NCBI RefSeq assembly: GCF_001429395.1
Contig: NZ_LMJT01000012.1
Coordinates: 1-64,000, forward strand
DNA length: 64,000 bases
Source of the DNA: Allobosea sp. Root381
Lineage (GTDB): Bacteria; Pseudomonadota; Alphaproteobacteria; Rhizobiales; Beijerinckiaceae
Direction: 5' to 3'
The position numbers were made by a program, and so were the translations under genes. The notes under the pieces are model-generated. The model searched no databases. It saw only the letters and a program-made list of their open reading frames with translations, and was not told the DNA's origin. Each line of letters starts with the position of its first letter. Position 1 is the first letter of the stretch. Below are positions 1-8,066 of the stretch, in pieces.

Positions 1-207
1 GACACGGTCACCGACTTCAGGACGACGGGCTCGAGTTCGGACGTCCTCGAGTTCGACACGGACGTCTTCGCCGATTTCGCGGCGGCGATGGAAGCGGCTG
101 CGCAGGTCGGCAACGACACGGTGTTCACCGTCGATGCCGACACCACGCTGACGCTGAAGGGCATCCAGCTCACCAGCCTAGCCCAGGACGACTTCCGCTT
201 CGTCTGA
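1..207 (+). CDS. C-terminal end of an RTX-like calcium-binding protein (partial)
   Basis: Only the last 68 codons are present; the reading frame is open from base 1 and stops with TGA at 205-207. The residues begin DTVTDF and continue with Asp-rich, Val/Phe-rich segments (FTVDADTTLTLKGIQ), ending LAQDDFRFV. This is the pattern of the short tail after the nonapeptide repeats of hemolysin-type calcium-binding proteins, where 'D.i.df....D.i' and a closing 'L...DF.F' are common. Such proteins are usually secreted by type I systems through their C-terminus. No repeats are visible because the body of the gene lies outside the window, so the family call is tentative. Confidence 0.55.
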   Translation, partial: DTVTDFRTTGSSSDVLEFDTDVFADFAAAMEAAAQVGNDTVFTVDADTTLTLKGIQLTSLAQDDFRFV

Positions 208-229
208 GCGGCGGTCTCCTCAAATGTCA

Positions 230-253
230 CCGACGGCGCTACGGCGCCGTCGG
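230..253. terminator. Hairpin after the RTX-like gene
   Basis: A perfect 10-bp inverted repeat (230-239 pairs with 244-253) closes on a TACG loop, a UNCG-type tetraloop with a C-G closing pair. It starts 23 bases after the stop codon. There is no T-run after it, so it may be an intrinsic terminator of the weak alphaproteobacterial kind or a 3' mRNA stabiliser. Confidence 0.5.
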
Positions 254-502
254 CCGGCCAGAGCCGGAAATCTGACGCCATGGGCTGCCGGCTTGCGTGG
301 AATGCCCAGGCTCCAGATGGCTGAGCGATGACGTCACTTGATTTCGCCGGATCAACTGCGTCTGGTTCCAAGGCTGTCTTTCTGGAGCGCTTCCGCGTTT
401 CTCCGAATCGCGGAATCGCTCCAGCTATTTGTTTTGACGCATTTTCTTCACGCGAGCCGGGGCCCGCTTCGATCGAAAATGCTCTGGAACGGCGCTTGGA
501 CG

Positions 503-1447
503 ATGGACATAGCACAACTGAAAACGCTGATTCATGTCGCCGAGCTGGGGAGCGTGAGCCGGGCCGCCGATCGGCTGAACATCGCGCAGCCGGCATTGAG
601 CCGGCAAATCCGCCTGCTCGAGAAAGAGCTCGGCGTCTATCTGTTCGAGCGGCACGGCCGCGGCATGGAGATCACCGAGGTCGGCAGGGACGTCGTCGAG
701 CATGCTGCGCGCATAATGGTGGAAATGGATGCGATCCGCGTCCTGGCTAATTCCGGTGCAAGCTCGCTACGCGGGACCGTGATGCTGGGCACGACACCGA
801 CCGTCGCGGAAATCGTGACTGTTCCCCTGGTCAGAAGGATCAGAGAGGCCCATCCTCAACTGGGAGTCCGTTTTTCATCGGCCTTCAGCGGTCATTTGCT
901 CGACTGGCTCCAGCGCGGCGAACTCGAACTCGCAGTTTCCTACGACCCCGCACCGCTGCGCTCCCTGAAGGTCGTTCCAGTGATGATGGAGGAACTGCTT
1001 TTCGTCCACGCGGGTGAGACGCGGCGACCGGTTTCAGACCCGATGCCGTTTGCACAGCTCGCGAACGAGCCGCTGATTTTACCGAGTCCTCGTCATGGCC
1101 TTCGGGCAATCGTGGAAGAATGCGCGCGCCGCGCCGGAATCACCTTGCGAGCCCATGTCGAAGCCGATTCGTTCGGAGCGCAGATCGCCTTGGTCCGCAG
1201 CGGCTTCGGTGCAACGGTCCTGCCGCTGGCGCCGATCTACTCTCTGGTGCGGTCCAAGGAACTGCATGCCGTTCCGCTCACCGATCCGACGCCAAGTCGC
1301 AAGCTCGTCATTGCCTATCCGGCCGATCGGCCTGTCAGTGCCGCGGCACGCTTTGTCGGAGAGACCTTCATCGACATCGCCGGGGACCTGGTCGAGCGCG
1401 GGGTCTGGACCGGACATATGCTTGCGCCCCGCAAGGCGCGCCCGTAG
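503..1447 (+). CDS. LysR-family transcriptional regulator (Nac/Cbl-like)
   Basis: A 314-residue protein, normal LysR length. The N-terminal winged helix-turn-helix runs from MDIAQLKTLIHVAELGS through AADRLNIAQPALSRQIRLLEKELG to LFERHGRGMEITEVG (about residues 1-65). The rest is a LysR substrate-binding domain with the usual TTPTVAEIVTVPLVRRI entry strand. The frame is open further upstream, but the HTH begins immediately at the ATG at 503, so that start is preferred. It is oriented away from the acyl-CoA dehydrogenase gene and converges with it. Ligand and target genes cannot be told from sequence; it could regulate the catabolic block that follows, but the shared operators there fit the GntR regulator better. 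Confidence 0.85.
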   Translation: MDIAQLKTLIHVAELGSVSRAADRLNIAQPALSRQIRLLEKELGVYLFERHGRGMEITEVGRDVVEHAARIMVEMDAIRVLANSGASSLRGTVMLGTTPTVAEIVTVPLVRRIREAHPQLGVRFSSAFSGHLLDWLQRGELELAVSYDPAPLRSLKVVPVMMEELLFVHAGETRRPVSDPMPFAQLANEPLILPSPRHGLRAIVEECARRAGITLRAHVEADSFGAQIALVRSGFGATVLPLAPIYSLVRSKELHAVPLTDPTPSRKLVIAYPADRPVSAAARFVGETFIDIAGDLVERGVWTGHMLAPRKARP

Positions 1448-1526
1448 CTGCGGCATTGCCCCGTCACATTCCAATCGCGGACCGATAGGCGGCGTTGTCG
1501 ATCCTGCGCTGGCCGCGCCGAGGCCA

Positions 1527-2690
1527 TCAGAACGACCTCGGCAGGCCGAGCACATGCTCGGCCACATAGGACAGGATCAGGTTCGTCGAGATCGGCGCGA
1601 CCTGGTAGAGCCGGGTCTCGCGGAACTTGCGCTCGATATCGTATTCGCAGGCGAAGCCGAATCCGCCATGGAATTGCAGGCAGGCATTGGCCGCCTCCCA
1701 GCTCGCCTTGGCGGCTAGGTATTTGGCCATGTTGGCCTGGGTGCCGCAGGGCAGATGGGCGTCGTAGCGCCGGCAGGCCTCGTAGCGCATCAGGTTCGCC
1801 GCCTCGACCTCGATGAAACTCTCGGCGATCGGGAACTGCACGCCCTGATTCTGGCCGATCGGCCGGCCGAAGACGACGCGCTCCTTGGTGTATTCGGTGA
1901 CCTTGTCGATGAACCAGTAGCCGTCGCCGATGCATTCGGCCGCGATCAGCGTGCGCTCCGCATTCAGACCGGTGAGGATGTACTTGAAGCCCTGGCCTTC
2001 CTCGCCGATCAGATTCTCGGTCGGGATCTCGAGATTGTCGAAGAAGAGCTCGTTGGTCTCGTGGTTGACCATGTTGAGGATCGGCCGGACCTCGAGCCCC
2101 TTGCCGATGGCCTCTTTCAGGTCGACGACGAAGATCGACATGCCTTCCGACTTCTTCTTCACCTGGTCGAGCGGGGTGGTGCGCGCGAGCAGGATCATCA
2201 GGTCGGAGTGCTGGATGCGGCTGATCCAGACCTTCTGGCCGTTGATGACGTAGCGGTCGCCCTTCCTGACCGCGGTCGTCTTGATCTTGGTGGTGTCGGT
2301 GCCGGTGGTCGGTTCGGTCACGCCCATTGATTGCAGGCGCAGCTCTCCGGTCGCGATCTTCGGCAGGTAGCGCTGGCGCTGCTCCTCCGAGCCGTGCCGG
2401 ATCAGCGTGCCCATATTGTACATCTGGCCGTGGCAGGCGCCGGAATTGCCGCCGGCGCGGTTGATCTCCTCCATGATCACCGAAGCCTCGGTCAGCCCGA
2501 GCCCGGAGCCGCCATACTGCTCCGGGATCAGCGCCGCCATCCAGCCGGCCTTGGTCAGTGCGTCGACGAATTCCTCCGGGTAGCCGCGGGCCTCGTCGAT
2601 CTTGCGGTGATACTCGGCGGGAAACGCGGCGCAAAGGTCGCGGATCGCGTCGCGGATCTCGTCGAAACCCTCTCCAGCGGTGGTCTGCAT
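1527..2690 (-). CDS. Acyl-CoA dehydrogenase family protein
   Basis: 387 residues, standard length for the family, with the three-part fold: N-terminal helices (to about 120), a central beta domain with VTEPTTGTDTTKIKTTA and VWISRIQHSD, and a C-terminal helical domain with FGRPIGQNQGVQFPIAE and QFHGGFGFACEYDIERKFRETR. It should oxidise an acyl-CoA to an enoyl-CoA using FAD and pass electrons to ETF. An oddity is that the segment that in short/medium-chain enzymes carries the catalytic Glu (IYEGT) reads YQVAPISTN here, so that Glu is absent from its usual place. It is the last gene of a minus-strand unit behind the two TPP-enzyme subunits, 13 bases after them. Substrate unknown. Confidence 0.85.
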   Translation of the reverse strand: MQTTAGEGFDEIRDAIRDLCAAFPAEYHRKIDEARGYPEEFVDALTKAGWMAALIPEQYGGSGLGLTEASVIMEEINRAGGNSGACHGQMYNMGTLIRHGSEEQRQRYLPKIATGELRLQSMGVTEPTTGTDTTKIKTTAVRKGDRYVINGQKVWISRIQHSDLMILLARTTPLDQVKKKSEGMSIFVVDLKEAIGKGLEVRPILNMVNHETNELFFDNLEIPTENLIGEEGQGFKYILTGLNAERTLIAAECIGDGYWFIDKVTEYTKERVVFGRPIGQNQGVQFPIAESFIEVEAANLMRYEACRRYDAHLPCGTQANMAKYLAAKASWEAANACLQFHGGFGFACEYDIERKFRETRLYQVAPISTNLILSYVAEHVLGLPRSF

Positions 2691-2703
2691 CGCTTGACGC
2701 TCC

Positions 2704-3297
2704 TCAGATCGGCGCGTGGCCGAGCGCGGCCCTGAAGCGGTTCTTGATATAGGCGCCGTCGCGGGGCGGCAGCACGCGCGGCGGGTTCTCGGGCCTGATC
2801 TTGACCGTGACGAACTTGGTGCCGTCGCGGGTCGAAAGCCGCGGCTTCAGGTCGTCGACCGCTGCCATGTCCTTGATCGCGCGCGTCCATGAGAAGCCGC
2901 AGATCTCCGCGACGCGCTCCAGATCGATGCCGCGGCCGGCATGGCTGATCTGCATGCCGGTCTCGCCGAAATGCCCGTTGTCGAGCACCACGATCGAGAG
3001 GTTCGCCGGCTTCTGCAAGGCGATGGTGGCGATGGCGCCGAAGCCCATCAGCATCTCGCCGTCGCCGGTGATGACGACCACCGACTTGTCCGGCTGGGCC
3101 CTTGCGAGGCCAAGGCCGACCATCGCGGCGCTGCCCATGGCCGCCCAGAGGTAATAGTTGTTGTCGTGGTCCCCGGCAGCCATGACGTCGTAGGAGGCCG
3201 AGCCGAGGCCGGTCACCACGAGCAGATCCTTGCGACCTTCCAGCAGCCTGGCGACCACCGCGCGGCGGTCGAGCGTTCCGCCCGTCACTTGAGCCAT
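2704..3297 (-). CDS. Thiamine-diphosphate decarboxylase, beta (TPP-binding) subunit; sulfopyruvate/phosphonopyruvate decarboxylase type
   Basis: 197 residues, equal to the C-terminal TPP-binding domain of 2-oxoacid decarboxylases as a separate chain. The TPP/Mg motif is visible as GDGEMLMGFGA followed about 25 residues later by VVLDNGHFG (GDG...N). Gly/Ala-rich MAAGDHDNNYYLWAAMGSA precedes it, as in ComE-like subunits. Its start codon overlaps the upstream alpha-subunit gene by 13 bases, so the two are co-translated and probably form an alpha2beta2 or larger complex. Sulfopyruvate decarboxylase ComDE and phosphonopyruvate decarboxylase are the closest known split relatives, but the substrate here is not determinable from the sequence. 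Confidence 0.8.
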   Translation of the reverse strand: MAQVTGGTLDRRAVVARLLEGRKDLLVVTGLGSASYDVMAAGDHDNNYYLWAAMGSAAMVGLGLARAQPDKSVVVITGDGEMLMGFGAIATIALQKPANLSIVVLDNGHFGETGMQISHAGRGIDLERVAEICGFSWTRAIKDMAAVDDLKPRLSTRDGTKFVTVKIRPENPPRVLPPRDGAYIKNRFRAALGHAPI

Positions 3298-3827
3298 TTC
3301 TTCTCTCCGATCAGGCGCTGCCCCAGAAGCAGGGCGCAGGAGGAGTCGCCGTTGAATGCCATGGAGGCGGCGCCGTGGAGCAGGGGTTCGACCTCCGCGG
3401 GCTCGTCGGCACGCCAGGTCATCACGCCCATCAGGTTGAGCGCCTTCTCGGTCGCCTGGCCCATCGGGTTCTGCCAGCCGTTGAACTCGGCCCAGTCCCC
3501 GCGCATGGTTACGACCATCAGCAGCGGGAAGCGGGCCACGGCCGGCAGCGCCAAGGTGTTGATGCAGTTGCCGACGCCGCTCGACTGCATCAGCAGGGCG
3601 CCGCGCTCGCCGCCGAGCCAGGCGCCGGCGAGATAGCCGATGCCCTCTTCCTCAGTCGTCAGGACGACGGACTGGATCTCGTTATCGGCCTCGGCAAGCT
3701 TGATAGCTGTCGAATGGCCCGCATCCGGCACGTAGACGATATGCTTGACGCCATGGGCCTTGAGGACGCTGAACACGTTCTCCTGCCAACCGGCTTCGTA
3801 TTCCGGCACCGTCTCTGCCACGCCCAT
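3285..3827 (-). CDS. Thiamine-diphosphate decarboxylase, alpha subunit; sulfopyruvate decarboxylase type
   Basis: 180 residues, the separate N-terminal (pyrimidine-binding) half of a TPP decarboxylase. The activating glutamate that contacts the thiamine aminopyrimidine is expected in VVLTTEEEGIGYLAGAWLGG, and the Gly-rich LLMQSSGVGNCINTLALP is typical of the domain. It is first in a three-gene minus-strand unit with the beta subunit and the acyl-CoA dehydrogenase. A GGAG-like ribosome site precedes the ATG. Lengths of 180 and 197 residues are close to those of the ComD and ComE subunits, supporting a decarboxylase over acetolactate synthase. The long upstream gap is shared with the divergent ABC importer operon. 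Confidence 0.8.
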   Translation of the reverse strand: MGVAETVPEYEAGWQENVFSVLKAHGVKHIVYVPDAGHSTAIKLAEADNEIQSVVLTTEEEGIGYLAGAWLGGERGALLMQSSGVGNCINTLALPAVARFPLLMVVTMRGDWAEFNGWQNPMGQATEKALNLMGVMTWRADEPAEVEPLLHGAASMAFNGDSSCALLLGQRLIGEKKWLK

Positions 3828-4215
3828 ATCGATCTCCCGAGGATCCGCGTTGGTTCGGTCTGCGGCCTTGCTATGCGCGTCGGATCGATAAAGCGAATAG
3901 CCATTTTGGCATTGAGATATGCCGATCTGCGATAGCGGCCGGGATGACAGAGCCGCCGAAGCCCGCAGCCGCGGCGCGCGCCTCGCGCATCGAAGGGGCG
4001 CGAGGGCTGTCAGGAAGCTGGAGCAGGCCTCTCGGTTATCGTCGCCGCGAGCCGTTGCGGCTTCAGAAATGTCCGGCCGAGCTCGAGGCGAGGCCTCGTC
4101 CAGGCCGTCGATCGTTTAGTATCAGACAATCTGTCAATCAGTTGACAGCTCAATTGTTTCAGAACACTGTCCCGGCAGCAAGCCCGCAGAAGGCAAGAGC
4201 TACCGGAGGAATCTG
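3828..4215. other. Divergent promoter region between the TPP-enzyme operon and the ABC importer operon
   Basis: 388 bases without a convincing gene; short open frames here have no recognisable domain or ribosome site. The right part is AT-richer than its surroundings (4110-4165) and holds an operator-like sequence 74 bases before the importer start. The left part should contain the promoter of the minus-strand TPP-enzyme operon, but no clear -35/-10 pair can be named. Confidence 0.6.
4122..4141 (+). promoter_or_regulatory. Operator-like site, copy 1 (GntR/FCD candidate)
   Basis: The 20 bases TCAGACAATCTGTCAATCAG are repeated exactly at 12220-12239. The core GACA-ATC-TGTC (4125-4135) is a perfect inverted repeat with a 3-base spacer, the size seen for FadR/FCD-type GntR operators. 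A further GTTGACAG follows at 4141-4148. The site lies 74 bases before the ATG of the importer binding-protein gene, a plausible position at its promoter. Confidence 0.65.
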
Positions 4216-5445
4216 ATGTCTGGATCGAAGAATTCGCAGTCGTCGCGCGGCATCGACCGCCGCAGCCTGATGCTTGCCGCAGCCGGCTCGGTCGCCGCGC
4301 CCTGTGTCATTCGCGACGCCGTCGCCCAGGGCAAGGCCGTCAATGTCGGCGTGATCATGCCGCTATCGGGCGCCAACGCGCAGTTCGGCATCAATTCGCG
4401 CCACGGCATCGAACTCGTCGCGGACGAGATCAATGCTGCGGGCGGCATCAAGGCGCTCGGCGGTGCCCGCATCAACCTCGTGGTGGCCGACTCGACCTCG
4501 ACGCCCACGACCGCGGCGAACGTTGCGCAGCGCCTGCTGACCCAGAACGACGTCGTCGCCATCCTCGGCGCCTTCGCCTCCTCGCTCACCATCGCGATCT
4601 CCGAGGTCACGGAACGCCGCGGCGTCCCGCTCCTGACCATGTCCTTCTCGGACCAGATCACGGGCCGCGGTTTCGAGAACATCTTCCAGGTCGTCGCCAA
4701 GGCCTCGGTACTCGGCAAGGCGCAGTTCGACGGTACGGCCGCCATCGCCGCCGCTGCGGGCCAGAAGCTCGAGAAGGTCGCGATCATGTACGAGGACACC
4801 GCCTACGGCACCTCGCAGGCGGCGGGCCTGCGCGAGGGTGCCAAGGCGGCGGGCGTCCAGGTCGTGATGGACGATGCCTATCCGCTCGGCATCACCGACG
4901 TGACGCCGCTGATCAACAAGCTGCGCACCTCGGGGGCGCAGGCGGTGTTCCCGGTCTCCTATCTCAACGACTCGCTGCAGATCATCCGCGCGATGCGCCA
5001 GCAGCGCATCGCCATCCCGGCGATCGGCGGCGCCGCCGGCTACGTCATCCCCGATTTCGAGAAGGGTCTCGGTGAGTTCGCCGAGGGGGTGCTCTCGATC
5101 TCGCCGGCGAATTACGACCTGGCGCCGGAGCTGACCGAGCGCTTCCGCAAGCGCTACGGCTATTTCATGGTCCACGAGGCGCTCGAGCATGCCGTCTGCA
5201 TGGATGTGCTCGCCCAGGCCATCGAGAAGGCCAAGTCGGTCAAGCCGGACGATCTGCGCAAGGCTCTCCAGGGCGCGCGCTTCGAGGGCGGCTGGACCAA
5301 GGCGATGACCGGCGGCGCCGTCCAGTTCGACAAGACCGGGCTCAATACGCTCTCCGTGCCGGTCATGGTGCAGTGGCGCAACAAGGAGCTGGTCTCCGTC
5401 TGGCCTTCCGACGTCGCCAAGGCGAAGGCGGTCTGGTCGAACTGA
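4216..5445 (+). CDS. Branched-chain amino-acid-type ABC importer, periplasmic binding protein
   Basis: 409 residues, LivK/Leu-Ile-Val-binding family (type I periplasmic fold). The N-terminus carries a twin-arginine-like signal (GIDRRSLMLAAAGSVAAP) ending near AVAQ, so the protein is exported. The mature start, VNVGVIMPLSGANAQFGINSRHGIELVADEINAAGG, is the family signature. A GGAGG ribosome site stands just before the ATG. It heads a five-gene run with two permeases and two ATPases and lies behind the operator at 4122. Despite the Liv label, members of this family import many carboxylates, aromatic acids and amides; the neighbouring decarboxylase and dehydrogenases suggest an organic acid. Confidence 0.9.
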   Translation: MSGSKNSQSSRGIDRRSLMLAAAGSVAAPCVIRDAVAQGKAVNVGVIMPLSGANAQFGINSRHGIELVADEINAAGGIKALGGARINLVVADSTSTPTTAANVAQRLLTQNDVVAILGAFASSLTIAISEVTERRGVPLLTMSFSDQITGRGFENIFQVVAKASVLGKAQFDGTAAIAAAAGQKLEKVAIMYEDTAYGTSQAAGLREGAKAAGVQVVMDDAYPLGITDVTPLINKLRTSGAQAVFPVSYLNDSLQIIRAMRQQRIAIPAIGGAAGYVIPDFEKGLGEFAEGVLSISPANYDLAPELTERFRKRYGYFMVHEALEHAVCMDVLAQAIEKAKSVKPDDLRKALQGARFEGGWTKAMTGGAVQFDKTGLNTLSVPVMVQWRNKELVSVWPSDVAKAKAVWSN

Positions 5446-5487
5446 GGCGCAGGCCGGGCTGCTGGCTATGGGCGGAGAGTGACTGAT

Positions 5488-6348
5488 ATGGCGGTGGTGC
5501 AGGCCATCCTGGATGGGCTGATGATCGGCGGCGTCTATGCCGTGATCTCGATCGGATTGACCCTGGTGTTCGGCGTCATGGGCATCGTGAACTTCGCGCA
5601 GGCGGAGTTCCTGATGCTCGGCATGTTCGTCGCGTATTACGCCTGGGCCTGGCTGGGGCTGGACCCGCTGTTGGCGGCGCCGCTCGCCTTCGTCGTCGTC
5701 TTCCTGCTGGGGGCGGCGATGCAGCGCGTGCTGATCCGGCGGGTGCTGAAGGCGCCTGAAGTGGCGCAGATCTTCCTGACGGTCGGCCTGCTGATCGTGC
5801 TGGAGAACGCGGCGCTGCTGATGTTCGGATCGAGCTTCCGCTCGGTCTCGACGCCCTACCAGACCTCCTCGCTGCAGCTCGGCCCGCTCTTCGTCTCGGT
5901 GCCCTATCTCGCCGCCTTCGCCATGTCCGTCGCCTCGGGGCTGGCGCTCTGGATCTTCCTGAAGTCGAGCTGGTTCGGCCGGGCCATGCGCGCCACCGCC
6001 CAGGACCCGATGGCCGCGCGGTTGATGGGCATCAACGCCGATCGCATGCACATGCTCGCCTTCGCGCTCGGCGTCGGCCTCACCGCCTTCGGCGGCGCGG
6101 TGATCCTGCCCTATCTGACGGCCTCGCCGACGGTCGGCGCGCAGTTCGTCGTGCTGATGTTCACTGTCGTCGTGCTGGGCGGTCTCGGCTCGGTCGCAGG
6201 CGCCGTGGTCGGCGGGCTCGCGGTCGGCATCATCCAGTCCCTGTCGACGCTGGTCTTTCCGATACAGCTGCAGAACCTGGTGCTGTTCGTCGTCTTCATC
6301 GGGGTGCTCGCGTTCCGGCCCAAAGGCCTGCTGGGGGCAGCGCGATGA
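5488..6348 (+). CDS. livH: Branched-chain amino-acid-type ABC importer, LivH permease
   Basis: 286 residues, polytopic membrane protein of the LivH family. MAVVQAILDGLMIGGVYAVISIGLTLVFGVMGIVNFAQAEFLMLGMF is the conserved N-terminus with the MxIVNxAQGE-like motif. The EAA-type cytoplasmic loop and VVVLGGLGSVAGAVVGGLAVGI near the C-terminus are also present. A GTG nine bases upstream is in frame, but GGAGAG at 5474-5479 is 8 bases from the ATG at 5488, so that start is chosen. It overlaps the LivM gene by four bases (ATGA). Confidence 0.9.
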   Translation: MAVVQAILDGLMIGGVYAVISIGLTLVFGVMGIVNFAQAEFLMLGMFVAYYAWAWLGLDPLLAAPLAFVVVFLLGAAMQRVLIRRVLKAPEVAQIFLTVGLLIVLENAALLMFGSSFRSVSTPYQTSSLQLGPLFVSVPYLAAFAMSVASGLALWIFLKSSWFGRAMRATAQDPMAARLMGINADRMHMLAFALGVGLTAFGGAVILPYLTASPTVGAQFVVLMFTVVVLGGLGSVAGAVVGGLAVGIIQSLSTLVFPIQLQNLVLFVVFIGVLAFRPKGLLGAAR

Positions 6349-7328
6349 ACCGCCTCTCCCCGACGCAGTGGCTCGGGCTCGCAGCGTTGGCCGCGCTCGC
6401 CATCGCGCTGCCCTTCGCCTTCGATCCGCGTGGCTACGGCATCCGCATCCTGTGCCTGGCCCTGCTTTTCGCCGCCATGGCGCAGGCCTGGAACATCGTC
6501 GCGGGGCTGGCCAACCAGATCTCGCTCGGCCATGCCGCCTTCTTCGGCATCGGCGCCTACACCTCGACGCTGCTGCTGATCCATTTCGGCGTCTCGCCCT
6601 GGCTCGGCATGGTCGCGGCGGCGGTGCTCGGTGGCATCGCGGCGCTGCTGATCAGCCTGCCGACGATGCGGCTGCGCGGGCACTATTTCGCGCTGGCGAC
6701 GCTCGCCTTCGGCGAGGTGATGCGCGTGATCGGCAATAGCTGGGGCGGGTTGACCGGCGGGCCCGTCGGTATTTCGGTGCCGTTCTCACAGCCGAACTTC
6801 GTGCTGCTGCAGTTCCGCGAGACGCGCTCCTATTACTGGCTGATGCTGGCGGCGCTGATTCTCGTCACTCTCGTGTTCATCGCGATCAAGCGCAGCCGCC
6901 TCGGATACCGGCTGCGGGCGATCAAGGAGAATGCCGATGCTGCCGAGGTGATCGGCGTCGACACGACCCGGACCAAGATCATCGCGGCGGTGATCTCGGG
7001 CGCGCTGACCGCAAGCCTGGGCACGCTCTACGCGCAGTTCCAGTTCTTCTTCGACCCGGACACCGTGTTCGGCGTGGCGTCGGTCTCGGTGCGCATGGCC
7101 ATGATCGCGATCGTCGGCGGCATCGGCACGGCGGCTGGCCCGGTGCTCGGAGCCTTTTTCGTGATCCCGCTCGAGGAGGTCGCCAACCAGGTCTTCTCGG
7201 CGCAGGCGGCGGGGCTTTCCCAGCTCGTCTTCGGCGTGCTGCTGATCCTCGTCATCCTGGTCGAGCCGCGCGGCTTCATGGCCATCGGCCCGCGGATCAA
7301 GCGCCTGCTCGGGAAGGGAGATCGCTGA
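6345..7328 (+). CDS. livM: Branched-chain amino-acid-type ABC importer, LivM permease
   Basis: 327 residues, second permease of the importer. The family motif AMAQAWNIVAGLANQISLGHAAFFGIGAYTS is at about residues 44-74, and ALATLAFGEVMRVIGNSWGGLTGGP and RLRAIKENADAAEVIGVD (the coupling loop towards the ATPases) follow. The C-terminus has AMIAIVGGIGTAAGPVLGAF. The start overlaps livH by ATGA and the stop overlaps livG by TGATG, indicating translational coupling. It should form a heterodimeric channel with LivH in the inner membrane. Confidence 0.9.
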   Translation: MNRLSPTQWLGLAALAALAIALPFAFDPRGYGIRILCLALLFAAMAQAWNIVAGLANQISLGHAAFFGIGAYTSTLLLIHFGVSPWLGMVAAAVLGGIAALLISLPTMRLRGHYFALATLAFGEVMRVIGNSWGGLTGGPVGISVPFSQPNFVLLQFRETRSYYWLMLAALILVTLVFIAIKRSRLGYRLRAIKENADAAEVIGVDTTRTKIIAAVISGALTASLGTLYAQFQFFFDPDTVFGVASVSVRMAMIAIVGGIGTAAGPVLGAFFVIPLEEVANQVFSAQAAGLSQLVFGVLLILVILVEPRGFMAIGPRIKRLLGKGDR

Positions 7329-8050
7329 TGGCCACCCCTCTTCTCCAGGTCTCCGGCATCGGCAAGCGCTTCGGCGGCCTGCAGGCGCTATCCAATGTCT
7401 CGCTCACCGTCGGTACCGGCGAGATCGTCGGGCTGATCGGTCCCAACGGCGCCGGCAAGACGACGCTGTTCTCGACGCTGGTCGGGCTGTACAAGCCCGA
7501 TAGCGGCTCGATCCGGCTCGACGGCCGTGATCTCGTCGGGCTGAAGCCCCACAGGATCGCCGCGGCGGGCATGGTCAAGACCTTCCAGAACGTGGCGCTC
7601 TTCCTCGATTCCTCGGTGCTGGACAATGTCCTGACCGGCGGGCTCATGCGGCATTCGGTCGAGGAGGCGCGTGCGCTCGCACGACGCTGCCTCGAACGCG
7701 TCGGCATCGGCGCGATCGCCGACAAACTCGCGCGCGATCTCTCCTTCCCGGAGCGGGCCCGCGTCGAGGTCGCCCGGGCGCTCTGCACCGAGCCGCGCAT
7801 CCTGCTGCTCGACGAGGCGATGGCGGCGCTGAACCATGCCGAGATGGACGAGTTCATGACCCTGCTGCGCCAGCTGCGCGAGGAGGGGCTGACCCTGATC
7901 GTCGTCGAGCACCACATGCGCGCCATCATGTCGCTCTGCGAGCGCCTGGTGGTGCTGAACTTCGGGCAGATGATCGCGACCGGCACGCCGGCGGAGATCG
8001 CCCGCGATCCCGCCGTGGTCGAGGCCTATCTCGGCCGGTCGGCCGCGTGA
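7328..8050 (+). CDS. livG: Branched-chain amino-acid-type ABC importer, LivG ATPase
   Basis: 240 residues, ABC ATPase. Walker A is GPNGAGKTT; Walker B is ILLLDEAM; the H-loop is VVEHHMRAIM. The signature region reads LARDLSFPERARVEVARAL, with the usual LSxGxxRxxEIARAL degenerated to LSFPERARVEVARAL, so the canonical SGG is replaced by SFP. LivG homologues often read LSYGxQR, and a change here may affect ATP hydrolysis or may simply be subfamily variation. Translationally coupled to livM and 16 bases before livF. Confidence 0.88.
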   Translation: MATPLLQVSGIGKRFGGLQALSNVSLTVGTGEIVGLIGPNGAGKTTLFSTLVGLYKPDSGSIRLDGRDLVGLKPHRIAAAGMVKTFQNVALFLDSSVLDNVLTGGLMRHSVEEARALARRCLERVGIGAIADKLARDLSFPERARVEVARALCTEPRILLLDEAMAALNHAEMDEFMTLLRQLREEGLTLIVVEHHMRAIMSLCERLVVLNFGQMIATGTPAEIARDPAVVEAYLGRSAA

Positions 8051-8066
8051 GGGGGAGGAGGAGATC

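Noticed and set aside
4363..6051. A 562-codon minus-strand frame across the importer binding-protein and livH genes
   Set aside because: The translation is low-complexity His/Arg/Asp-rich and crosses two real genes on the other strand.
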